A stretch of DNA of 64,000 bases, from assembly GCA_012064415.1 (NCBI GenBank), contig SSNU01000039.1, positions 154,265 through 218,264 on the forward strand, written 5' to 3'. This DNA comes from Gyrodactylus bullatarudis. Lineage: Eukaryota > Platyhelminthes > Monogenea > Gyrodactylidea > Gyrodactylidae. The translations under genes were made by a program, and so were the position numbers. The first letter of the stretch is position 1. The number at the start of each line of letters is the position of its first letter. Under the pieces are notes generated by a model that was not told the DNA's origin, made no database searches, and was given only the letters and a program-made list of their open reading frames with translations. This document shows, piece by piece, positions 10,940 through 21,037 of this stretch.

Positions 10940-11354
10940 ATGAAAATTCTTCTTCAAATTGTCCAAGTTTTTATTAGTTCTGCTGTACTGAAGGCAGATC
11001 TTTATATCGACAGACCAATCGACGAATGTCAGTTCTTTGCGAACTCTACCCCAAAGTTATGCCTCTCAAGATATTATTATTTTGTTCTTGAGCCAATTTA
11101 CGATACAATAGCGCATAACTTCATGAATCGTACAACGAATTTAGAGTCCTGTAAAGCCATCTGTGCCTTTTATCGATGCCAGTATATTTCCTACGTGGTT
11201 GTAAGTTGGCAAAACTTAATTACTTTTGTCCCTAAAGTCATCAAGAAGTTGTTTCTCCTATACAAACATTAGTTATGGAGTGATTCCGTCATTTTATAGA
11301 ACTGACAGGCAGAATTACGTTTCCTACTGCTGCCAGAGTAGGCCAAGTAAGTGA
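10940..11354 (+). CDS. Small secreted cysteine-rich protein, PAN/apple-like, copy D
   Basis: Exon 1 is 10940-11200 (87 codons), the intron is 11201-11237 (37 nt, GTAAGT...AAAG), and exon 2 is 11238-11346, or to the TGA at 11352-11354. The protein is about 125 aa. It has a signal peptide (MKILLQIVQVFISSAVLKA), then ECQFF, LCLSRYYYF, SCKAICAFYRCQYISY, and after the intron SCFSYTNISYG and a terminal YCC. The second exon aligns residue by residue with copies A and B (YG...DR...CC) and is also 109 nt to the GTAAGT. An AATAAA lies at 11436-11441. The string AAGTAAGTGA supplies both a splice donor and an in-frame stop, so a third exon cannot be excluded. Function unknown; secretion is inferred. Confidence 0.75.
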
Positions 11355-12013
11355 AACCAAGTTAAACTTTTGTGTATATGAATTTAATTAAATTTATGAC
11401 TTCAATCCTCATCAAAATTTTTTTCAATCTATTGGAATAAATGGAATATAAGACAAAATAAATCTTAGTTTTTTTACTACAAACTAAAGCTATTTATCAT
11501 GAAGTTGAGAACTTACTATTTTTACAAAAATAACAAATTTTGAATTTAGGGTTTTTTCTGACCTTTCGGCGTAGTCAACGTGTGAACGCATCAACCATTG
11601 GACATTCTACCCTAGGGGTGTCCGTCACATCTGAGGCAATGTTTCTCCGACATCGTCATCTTAATCGTGATTAATGGTTCGTGTTAAATTATCAGAGAAT
11701 AGATTTAGCTTTTTCACCTCTTTGGTAGGTTTATTTAGTGTGAGTCTTGGCGAGCTCTTTTATGAAACTAACCTTGGAAGATGGTGGTTTCGTCATTCTT
11801 ATATCGTTTTTTCGATAATTCTTGTTGATATTAAAAATTTATTTTTAGATGGATAGTTTTAGGAATAATTTTCCGACCAATTTTTTCGATATCAAAAAAA
11901 TTTAATGCTGAAGTTTAGGATCATTAATAGATAAAGAATTCGAATTCGTTTCGATACGTTGACAGAAATTCGTCATTATTGCGGAGAATCAAACCATTCA
12001 AAATTTTTGATTT
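11355..12013 (+). other. 3' flank of copy D, repeat-rich
   Basis: Holds the copy D polyadenylation signal (11436-11441). From about 11500 it holds foldback-like segments related to family 2 (TGAAGTTGAGAACTTACTAT). No additional coding exon is recognised. Confidence 0.4.
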
Positions 12014-12257
12014 CAGTAAAAATATTTCCTAACATCTTATTTTTATTGAAACACGAATATTAACCCCCTAATTGAGTATTATTTATCTCGACCAATCAGA
12101 ATGCAGCAAGTGATTTAGATAGGAAAAAAAAGTGAGTTTTTGTGAAAATGTGTAAATTCACTGTTAATACTTAATTAGGGGGTAAATATTTGTGTTTCAA
12201 TTATAATTATTGAAACTTTCAATAAAATAAAATATTTAAATAGAAATATTTTTACTG
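12014..12257. mobile_element. Tc1/mariner-type MITE, copy 1
   Basis: Ends CAGTAAAAATATTTC and GAAATATTTTTACTG, with TA at 12258-12259 on the right. The left flank is TT, so the duplication is imperfect. The core contains CTCGACCAATCAGAATGCAG and TTAATTAGGGGGT, shared with copies at 39361 and 48563. It is non-coding and presumably mobilised by a Tc1-like transposase in trans. Confidence 0.75.
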
Positions 12258-12390
12258 TAATCAGAGTTCTTTATTCTGATTGGTCGATAGTGATCGTGTA
12301 CAAAAGATCTCTAGAGTAAATAGTGTTACAATGTTACTATTGAGTAGCGTTAAAAAATAAATAATATTGTAGTAACTTTGCTGTTACATT

Positions 12391-12961
12391 GACATGAAGA
12401 TGAGAATTCACTTTTTTATTTACAAAACACTCAATAATTTTGTTCGGAAAGTCAGAAAAAAAATTTATTTTTCGATAATGAAATAAGCCTATTTCTTACG
12501 AAATTTAAAAAAATTTCTGAAATTTCAAAATTAATTTCCACTTTTACAAATTTAGAATCCGAAATTTTTATTAGAAAAAGAATTCGAATTCAGCTACAGA
12601 AATCCGTTAATATTGTGGTAAATTAAAAAATTTGAATTTACTGTAGAATTCTTTCTTCCTCCATGACCCAATTCGTATTCTTTTTCCAATGCCAATCTCA
12701 AATATCTGCAATTAACAGCTTCAAATCTTTGAAATCGATAAAAATTTTGGATTCGAAAGTTGAAAAAGTGGAAATTGGTGCATTTTCGGAATTCAAAATA
12801 CCGCTTAATTTTAATCAGATTGAATTATTTCAGAAATTTTTTAAAATTTCCACAACTTATTGGCCTATTTTATCATGGAATTCGAAAAATAAAATTTTTT
12901 CTGGCTTTCTACAAAAAATATTGAGTTTTTTGTAAAAAAAGTGATTTCTCATCTTCATGTC
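12391..12961. mobile_element. Foldback family 2 element
   Basis: The left end GACATGAAGATGAGAATTCA and right end TCTCATCTTCATGTC are inverted. The inner halves are also partly complementary, with CACAACTTATTGGCCTATTT-type sequence on the right. This is a ~570-bp non-coding foldback element; open frames inside it are shadows of the palindrome. Confidence 0.75.
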
Positions 12962-13716
12962 GACTAGCTTTCCATCATCAAATATCTGCTTGATTAGAGA
13001 CAAAACAATGTTTAGTAAACATTTTCAATTAGTAAGAATATTCTTTCTTTGATAATTTAACTTATTTGGAGATATTTCAGTTGATTCAATTTATTTTTGC
13101 ATTAAAATTTCTTACTTAAAACGATAAAATATTTTCTCGTTATTATAAATGCTCATTCAATATCTACTCAATCTGAGATTTTTAGAATGCAATATCGACG
13201 ATTTTCCAATTTTTCAGAAAAAAACTCAAGAATTGCTAAGTGCAAATTCTCAAGAGAATAGCTGATAATGCTTTATCAAATAAAAAAAGGCCTACATGTT
13301 AGGTCGATATTGAAAATTATTTTGGTAGCGTTATCTTATGCGGAAATTATCGATTTCTTATGCAAGAGTATGAATTTCAATTGCAAACTTTTGCGTACTA
13401 TCTGAAAATTGTGTAGAAGCTTTTTTTTCTCAACCTTTTTTTATTGGATCTTAATTTTCATTATAAAAAAATAGTTTATCATACTTACTTTAAAGTAACG
13501 AGGAGTAACAACGTAAAAATTCATTATAGGCCGTGTACGATGGATTACAAGAGTTTTGAAAATAAGTTTTTTAATCAATTTTTCTGTTTAACGAATTTAA
13601 ACATTTTTATTTTCAAATCAACTTCTTCAATCAGTGTAACTTGTTTGACTGGAATTTTCGGGAATCATTCAAATTCAACGAATATTATTCATTGAGAATT
13701 TCAAGAAGTTGACGGA
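12962..13716. other. AT-rich upstream flank of copy B
   Basis: No recognised gene or transposon end. It presumably contains the promoter of the gene starting at 13717, but no convincing TATA box could be singled out in such AT-rich sequence. Confidence 0.3.
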
Positions 13717-14139
13717 ATGACGACTATATCAAGCATCTTTCTGATAATGCTCCTAGCCATTTTGAATATTGAGGGGAAAATAGCCTATAATAACCTACCT
13801 TTTGACTCATGTGTTTATCAGCCGAATTCCACTACACCACTTTGTCCCTCACAGTATTACTTTTATGAATTAAAGGCGATACTCTTCGTGATAAGGTTCA
13901 ACTTTGTGGTTACAATGCCAAGTGTGGATCAATGTCAAAGTTATTGTGCTATGAGAGGATGCGAGTATCTATCCTACATGACAGTAAGTCAGTTAAAATT
14001 TTAGATTAATTTCCTTAAATAGATTAGAAAGTCTTGTTACATCTTTATTGATAAAAAGTATGGCGATTTACCGTGTGGATATTCAAGTGACAGATTGACT
14101 TTCGAATCGAGCTGCTGTACGAAAAAACTGCGTAAGTGA
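13717..14139 (+). CDS. Small secreted cysteine-rich protein, PAN/apple-like, copy B
   Basis: Exon 1 is 13717-13983 (89 codons), the intron is 13984-14022 (39 nt), and exon 2 is 14023-14131 (109 nt), or to the in-frame TGA at 14137-14139. The protein is about 127 aa. A signal peptide (MTTISSIFLIMLLAILNIEG) is followed by NLPFDSCVYQ, PLCPSQYYFYEL, QCQSYCAMRGCEYLSY, then in exon 2 SCYIFIDKKYGDLPCGY and ESSCC. Nine cysteines lie outside the signal peptide. Intron sequence and the bases after exon 2 resemble copy A closely, so A and B are fairly recent duplicates. An AATAAA lies at 14192-14197, supporting termination at TGA, but CTGC|GTAAGT is also a good donor. The family is not recognised; the PAN/apple resemblance is inferred from the cysteine pattern. 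Confidence 0.78.
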
Positions 14140-15053
14140 AGAATATGTTTTTTTCCTATTAAAATTTGTACTTAAATTCATTGCCTTTTGAAATAAATCA
14201 TGGTTTTTACACTGTAAAGATTAGCTTTCTGAATTTTGAAATATATTTTTCCAAAAGTGATTGGACTTTCCGAGCTATATATCCGTGACAATCGCATAGT
14301 TTACTCAAGCCATATTGAAGGATCTTTTGTTAGTCTATCCATGTGTAAATATGGTTGGTATCTAATAATATCTTGAAATTTTAGGAAGAAAATTAGGCGA
14401 ACAGCCTCATTTAATAATTTTTTTCCAAACATCTTCCAAATTAATCGAATTTTATTTCTAGAATATGCAGTGCTGATTAAAAATACATTACGAACCTATT
14501 TCTATTTAAAATTGCATTCAATCGGCTCAAAATTTAGATTTTAATCGATTGTAGTAGAAAAATTCATTGAGAATAGTTGGCGCTAATTCAAAAATTGGCA
14601 TTTTCAATTGCGATTTGGGGTATCTAAATTTAAAATACATGGTTTATAATAGGCCTCACTCTAATATTGATAGATGCAGGTGTGAGGCAGCCCAAAGCAA
14701 CTTTTTTTTTTTAGAATCTTCTTCAAGAAAACGTTGAGTTTTATAACTTCTTAAAAGAGATCAAAAGTGATTGAGTTAGCCTATGAGACTTCAATTAAAG
14801 TTACAAGTTTCAAAGGTGACCAATGGATATATTGGACTATTCATGGAGATTTTCATTTTTTTGGAAAAAGTAACAAAACGTTATTGCCAGAAAAAAGCAT
14901 TAACAAAACAGCGATATTGAAGAAAGCTATAGAGATGAATACAATGAAAAAAGAGTCCTTTAAAGCCTCAAAAAGAATTTTAATCTTAAAAATAATCTTG
15001 TGATTGAGGTATTCACGTAAATTTTCAAATACGTCCGAAAATCCACTTAAAAT
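14140..15053. other. Downstream flank of copy B, no gene
   Basis: Contains the inverted partner (about 14570-14650) of 3655-3735. It also holds a short perfect hairpin, GCCTCAC (14653-14659) with GTGAGGC (14682-14688). A 78-codon frame at 14767-15003 has no recognisable feature and is not called. Confidence 0.4.
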
Positions 15054-15688
15054 CATATTTGGAAAATTAGAAAGAAGATTATACTAAAGCCATATGTACA
15101 TTTCATAAAGCATCATCAGTGGCAATACTTTAAAAATGATAAAAGTTAAGAATTCATTGAAGATAATAATTTACAAATTATGAAAGAAATAGTGAACGTC
15201 AAAGAAAATCAGAATATAATGAGCTAAATAAACACCAAAACTCTCCAATAAGTAGCAATAGTGGAGAGAAAAGTGAAAAAGCTCACATAGGCCAAGGTAG
15301 TTGAAGATTATAAGAATAGTTTTTATGAACACATAAGTTTGGTTTGTATGAAGAATTTCTACCAAACGTCTGTACTGTCATCCCCTGCATTTTTGTATAA
15401 AATTAAAAAGTTTGAAATTGAAGCTTCATGTCCGTCTTGTCTTACCTTGGTCTATGTGAGCTTTTTCACTTTTCTCTCCACTATTGCTACTTATTGGAGA
15501 GTTTTGGTGTTTATTTAGCTCATTATATTCTGATTTTCTTTGACGTTCACTATTTCTTTCATAATTTGTAAATTATTATCTTCAATGAATTCTTAACTTT
15601 TATCATTTTTAAAGTATTGCCACTGATGATGCTTTATGAAATGTACATATGGCTTTAGTATAATCTTCTTTCTAATTTTCCAAATATG
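15054..15688. repeat. Long palindrome, 246-bp arms
   Basis: 15054-15299 is the reverse complement of 15443-15688 with very few mismatches, and the spacer is about 143 bp. A diverged single arm plus part of the spacer occurs at 30438-30680. Frames on both strands here mirror each other and are not genes. This is probably a foldback-type element (family 6). Confidence 0.8.
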
Positions 15689-15712
15689 CTTCTATTAATA
15701 TCTCTCAAGTAA

Positions 15713-16335
15713 AGCTATTTGATATGAAGTTGGGAATCTATGGTTTTTACAAAAATCTTTTTCATCAAGAATTCAAATTTGTTAAAGATTTTGCCTACTC
15801 ATGTTGCTCACTTTTAAGATTTGAAGAAAAAAATTCTGAAAAAAACTTTGAGCTGAAAATTCTTATTGATTTGAAAGTTGGAGGTTGATCCAACGAGGTT
15901 TTTCAGGATCAAGATTAGACAAGAAAATCAATTCAACTAAAGCTGATCTTAACCTCATTATCGTTTGGGAACCGATTTTTTTTATCATTTTGATTAGTTG
16001 AAAATCAATGAAATTTCGATAATTCAGAATCACTCTACGATGGGGAAACTGTCGATAATTTGACTGTGCTATTCAGCTTTATTATCTAATCTTGATCCTG
16101 AAAAAACCCTTTCTATCAGCCTTCCACTTTGAAATCAATGAAAATTTTTAGTTCGAAGTTCGAAAAAATGCCCATATTTTTCATAAAAATAATTTTTTTT
16201 CAGAATTTTTTCTCTTCAAATCTTAAAAGTGAGCAACATGAGTAGGATTCCAAAAAATCTTTAACTAATTCTAATTCTTGATGAAAATATCGAGATTTCT
16301 GTAAAAATCATAGATTCCTAACTTCATATGAATCA
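15713..16335. mobile_element. Foldback family 1 element, near full length
   Basis: The left end reads GATATGAAGTTGGGAATCTA and the right end TAGATTCCTAACTTCATATG. Internal halves are complementary around TTTGATCCTG/CAGGATCAAGATTAGACAAG-type sequence. About 620 bp, non-coding. It sits directly beside the palindromes at 15054 and 16369. Confidence 0.8.
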
Positions 16336-16368
16336 ACTTGAGTATTCATATTTGATAATCAAAAAATT

Positions 16369-17583
16369 CTAACAACACGGGTGGTGATGGGCAACTTTTT
16401 TGAGGAGATTTTTTTCAGACAATGCATTTCTGGTGCGAAATTTAATGCTGATTCCGAATCTTGCCTTTAAATTCAATTTCAACGTCTAGAAGCTGAGTTA
16501 TAGACCCATATGCAAATATGCACAATTTTCTAGCTATTGAGTTGTAAAATGTCATTTTCATCGAGTATCATTGATAACATAGGAACAAAATTAGTATCAT
16601 TAAAAAGAAGAATAGATAAGGAATCGAATGGTAACCGTTTTATAGGTATTATTCAATTAACTGTCCCCGTAAAAGAGCGCAGAAGTCAAATATATGCGAA
16701 ATTTTTTATATTCAATATGTGTTGATTTAACAAATGAATCTGATTTACTCAAAAACTGAGAAAGGTATTTTAGTTTTCCAATAATATAAAAAACAAAATT
16801 TTTCTGTATAAAACACAGTAAATAAATTCATAAAAATCACGAATTTTTCATGATCTATTTTATTTTTCAAAAAACTCTAATAAACTGTTATTTCTTAAAT
16901 TTTTCAATAAAATATACAACGTAAATTCATTCATAAGACTATCGATTTTATCATGATCTGTTGTATTTGTGAAGAAAACTTGTACAAACTGATTTCATTG
17001 GTTAATTTATGTTTTTAAATGAACCAATCAGAATAAAGCAAGAATTAAATATAGCTAAAATTTAAAATTTAGCAAATGAAATTAGCTAATAACTACCGAA
17101 ATTTGAGGTAATTATAAAAAATGGTTAAATAGAATTTTGTAGAGAAAAAAATTTTATTCAAGATTGTCGAAAAAAAACTAAAATACCTTTCTCAGTTTTT
17201 GAGTAAATCAGATTCATTTGTTAAATCAACACATATTGAATATAAAAAATTTCGCATATATTTGACTTCTGCGCTCTTTTACGGGGACAGTTAATTGAAT
17301 AATACCTATAAAACGGTTACCATTCGATTCCTTATCTATTCTTCTTTTTAATGATACTAATTTTGTTCCTATGTTATCAATGATACTCGATGAAAATGAC
17401 ATTTTACAACTCAATAGCTAGAAAATTGTGCATATTTGCATATGGGTCTATAACTCAGCTTCTAGACGTTGAAATTGAATTTAAAGGCAAGAATCGGAAT
17501 CAGCATTAAATTTCGCACCAGAAATGCATTGTCTGAAAAAAATCTCCTCAAAAAAAGTTGCCCATCACCACCCGTGTTATTAG
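16369..17583. repeat. Long near-perfect palindrome, ~404-bp arms
   Basis: Arms 16374-16777 and 17174-17578 are reverse complements, with a single one-base length difference in a T run seen by eye; weaker similarity extends to 16369 and 17583. The spacer is about 396 bp. The outer ends read CACGGGTGGTGATGGGCAAC, resembling a transposon terminus. Both arms contain the same 62-codon open frame (16537-16725 plus, 17226-17414 minus), which is a consequence of the palindrome. The arm identity implies recent origin or gene conversion. No clear target-site duplication was found. Confidence 0.85.
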
Positions 17584-19318
17584 GTTTATTATTTTATCTC
17601 GAATTTACCAAAAGAAATCTTTCACAAACTTTTTGAAATTGAGCTAAAACATTGGGATACAAATTTTCCAAAATTATCATTAGCGATAAAAAAAGGAACA
17701 CCATGCTGTAATTCTAATTCACTTTCATACTAAATGGAATACGTAAAATACGGTTCCTAACACTTTTTAGAGTTTTAAGGGTTTATTTACATGATGTTAC
17801 TCATAAATAGGCTGAATTAAATCAACTCTGAAAAAAATTAAATTCTACACCTTTTTGCATTCAAGTTGCATATATATGCAGTCTATTCACATTTTATGAA
17901 CACTAGAGTGAAATATAGTCAAAGAGCTTGAAATTTTTCATCTTTCTAAAAATTATTTTTGTATTAGATAGAAAATACTTGCAGGAACCGCATAATAGGA
18001 CTATAGAACTATTCATTTCACAGACTCAACGCTCAGATACGCCTAAAGAAATAACTCACGAGAGGACTTACTTTTCTGATAAATTTTAGTACCCAGATCA
18101 TGTTTTGCATAATTTCAAATCATGAAAGTCATTCTCCATTATGTCATTGCCCATTTTTCCCACAATATCCCACGGACATGATAAAATAACGAAATTAAAC
18201 CCCATGAAACCCCTTTTGATGACAAGATTACTATTTTTTAAGATAAAAATTGAGAAACTCATTAAATGACCAAGATATTCCGAATTTTAATGATTGCGTA
18301 GTAAAAATTCATTGAAAATTGAGCGGGGGTTTAAAAATTTTTGGATTTTTAAATTTGATTGACATAATAGAAAATCATTTTCGACACATTCTTCAATACA
18401 GAATAATGCTTAGAATTTATAGTTCTATCAGAAACAGTTGGTCTTTATATGAGCCTAGTGTTCAATGATGAGAAAGAAACACTTTTTAAATCTTGAATTA
18501 TTTGATTTTTGTCAGAGCTAGATAAAACAACTCAGCTATCTATTCAGGGCTGTGCATATTAATGATGAAATCTAAATTGAATTAAAAGGCTAGTTTTAAG
18601 TAAAGTTTGAAAGTAAAATTGATTTTAGAAAAAAAAAGTTACTTTTCTGGTTTCTCGGGGAGAAGAGTATCGAACGATCTTCGATCAAAAAGCTCAAGGT
18701 GAAAAAATATTTCTCCTTGATCTGATCCGATTTTCGGTTCGATCAGATTTTTTTTAAACCTCTGATTGAAAATTTTTACGATGAAAAAACGGATCAAGAT
18801 TAGACGAAGAATTCAAATTCATAAATCACGATATACAAGAAAAAGTTAAACTTTAAAACCGCAATCAAATTCAGATTTTATAAAGATTGTAAGATCTCTT
18901 ATTTATGTCAATTAGGTTTATGATCTTGAAAATTTGAGGAATAAATTAGACCAGCAAATCAGTATCGTCTAGGAGTTGAATTTTAATTTTTTTACCTTTT
19001 CAAACTGATTAAAATCCCGCCGAATACAGCAGGTCTGTCAGAAATTTAATCGTGAATTTCGAATTCAATAAAAACTTCATCTTAGCTCAAAAACTGAAAA
19101 ATTGGCGCCAAATTAAAGGTCGAACACAAAGAAGATTAGCTGCATAAGGATCGATGAAAATATCTGAACAAGAACAGCTCATCGATCAGATAGCATATTG
19201 AGAGATACAGGCATGAGGCACAAAAAACTTAGGAACCTCAAAATTAGCTAAAAATTTTATTTAAAGAAGACCAAAATCTACGCAACCAACAGAATTACAC
19301 ACACGATTTGGAACTACC
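17584..19318. other. AT-rich stretch, no recognised gene
   Basis: Fragments of foldback sequence occur (for example around 18760-19160, with GATCAAGATTAGACGAAG-like pieces). No coding exon, RNA gene or complete element was recognised. Confidence 0.4.
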
Positions 19319-19555
19319 ATGGTCCAATTGTTTTTTATATTTCTTTTTTACTCACTAGAAAAGTTTTTTGATCTCTCATCGATTGGAAGAGAACACAAGA
19401 GAACTTCTTGCAATTTTTATTTATATTATTCATTTGAGCTTTTGAATATTGAACTGGGAATTGAGACTGACGAGACCTGTGGGAATCTACTATGTCCATG
19501 TCTCTTTGAATATAGTACTTTTTTAGAAAAAGCCCTAGGATACATGAATAAATAG
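19319..19555 (+). CDS. Doubtful small secreted protein, perhaps a diverged cluster relative
   Basis: A 78-codon frame starting at an ATG in CCATGG. It has a hydrophobic start (MVQLFFIFLFYSL), then CNFYLYYSFELLN and ETCGNLLCPCLFEYSTF. The order C...YYSFELL...DETC...C...EYSTF loosely follows C...YYSYELL...DQC...C...EYLSY of copies A and B, but cysteine spacing differs and there is no splice donor at the expected place. It may be a decayed relative or chance. Confidence 0.2.
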   Translation: MVQLFFIFLFYSLEKFFDLSSIGREHKRTSCNFYLYYSFELLNIELGIETDETCGNLLCPCLFEYSTFLEKALGYMNK

Positions 19556-20239
19556 AGAATTGAAAAATAGTCGATATTAGAAACTAATTGATATAAAGTT
19601 GTGAATCTCAAAATTTTCCATTCCATAATTCGAAAATTTTGAAGATTTTTAGGACTTTTTACTACTTTACAATCGTCTCTAATGAAAAGAGGATAGAGTT
19701 GAATTAAGGTTTAAGAATTGTCAATAAATTTCGGGAATCTTTAAGAAATACCTATCCCAAGGGAGCGGAAAATGGGGAATATATATATCATGGGAATGCA
19801 TCATACATCTTGTTTTTAAAGATGCATCATTCATATAATTATTATTATCATACAAAAAGGGCATATATATTGTTCTAATCCATCAAACTGGATTTTATTG
19901 TTTGGAGAATTTTGAGTACATTGTGTTCCATCAAACTGTACTAGTCTCTGTTTATGTCGCTTTATGTTTACGCCCGTCATCTTGTACAAAACATTAGCAA
20001 TATATCAGTTGTTCATAAATAATAATAATGGTAGATGATTTTATCGTGAAGGCTTGTCAAAAAGACAAAAATTTCTTGTATTTCTTGAGCTAATCAGTTG
20101 GTCTCTCACCCCTCCCTCACTCCCTCTTTAAAAGTAGATTTTTCCTTTATATTATTGTTAATTAATTTTATTTTAATTCCTAATGTAGACCAAAAGCTAT
20201 TCGAAAAATTCCTAGAATCAGTTTGATAAAATTTATTTA

Positions 20240-20580
20240 TACAGTTTGTATTCTCAGCCATTGGTGAATGACGTTTCGACGGTTATTGTCTTTACACGGC
20301 TTCTTCAGTCGTACGAAAAAAACTCATTAAACCTACTAATGAATAGTTCAGCACCTATACTTACAAAGGTTAACTAAAAATATATCTCACAAGAACGTCT
20401 TATTCGGCAATGGATTAGCTCATGTCGCTGAATGTTACAGCTTACTAATGGATCCCACAGAGACTGGTACAAAAGAAACTCACATGGCATTTAGAAATAA
20501 TCTAAGTAAACATATACGCACGTTTCGTTCTCTTTTGAACTCGTCAGTATGCCACAACCTAGGAGTTGAACCTAGCCAAT
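20240..20580 (-). mobile_element. Penelope-like retroelement terminal fragment (inferred)
   Basis: Shared in part by copies at 30106-30206 (same orientation) and 51728-51900 (opposite), all with the AATGGATTAGC[CT]CATG block. On the minus strand the segment carries a hammerhead ribozyme (20506-20555) and, further on, CTGAAGAAGCCG...CGAAACGTC (around 20305-20268), a string like those near Penelope-like element termini. A 5-bp hairpin CTAGG-AGTTGAA-CCTAG (20560-20576) lies just outside the ribozyme. No reverse transcriptase is present, so the assignment rests on the ribozyme and is tentative. The plus-strand frame NGLAHVAECYSLLMDPTE is open but lies opposite the ribozyme strand and is probably not coding. 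Confidence 0.4.
20506..20555 (-). ncRNA. Minimal type I hammerhead ribozyme
   Basis: On the minus strand, reading from 20555: GTGGCATA, then the core CTGACGA (20547-20541), helix II GTTC-AAAAGA-GAAC (20540-20527), GAAA (20526-20523), a very short helix III formed within ACGTGCGT, the cleavage triplet GTA (20517-20515), then TATGTTTAC. Helix I forms between CATA (20551-20548) and TATG (20514-20511), each directly abutting the core. All invariant core positions (CUGANGA, GAAA, A15.1-U16.1, NUH) are present. The two- or three-pair helix III is typical of the minimal hammerheads known from Penelope-like retroelements, which often act as dimers. Cleavage after GUA is allowed though less common than after GUC. 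Confidence 0.6.
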
Positions 20581-20980
20581 AATAATATTTATATATTTTC
20601 ATGATTTCATCCCCAAATTAGTTTCGTCCAATCAGATTAAAGAAAAGTATAAGAGTTTCGCCTAAATTTAACTTTTTAATGACCAAAAAGTATGGATTCC
20701 ATTTCAAATTTTGCTGTGATCAAGTGATGAATTAATAATCATTAGAAATGTAATAAATATATTCATTTGGGATAAACTTTTTCTTCTAAAATAAACTGTT
20801 TTTATGGTTACAAGTTGAATTCTATCGGAATTGACATAACATGTTTTCAAATTAGTTAATTTGATTAGCTTGGGTTTAGAAAAGAGGATTTAACATTTTT
20901 GTACAAAATTTCTGATGAAAATAAATAATAGACCCTGATTAATGAGGTTTTTGTCGTGTTCAATAATTTCTAGTGGGTGT

Positions 20981-20986
20981 TTTATT
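20981..20986 (-). terminator. AATAAA polyadenylation signal of the teashirt-like gene
   Basis: TTTATT on the plus strand, 52 bases beyond the stop codon. It is the first AATAAA met downstream of the coding end. In such AT-rich DNA the hexamer alone is weak evidence. Confidence 0.45.
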
Positions 20987-21037
20987 AACATAAATTTTTT
21001 TGGGGCGCTTTGCTCATATAAAATACACGTTCAAATG

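Noticed and set aside
16537..17414. Identical 62-codon frames on opposite strands
   Set aside because: They exist because the two arms of one palindrome are identical; no signal peptide, domain or splice support.
20268..20311. Second hammerhead (CTGAAGA...CGAAACGTC, minus strand)
   Set aside because: The bases following CTGAAGA cannot pair with those preceding GAAA, so helix II is absent.
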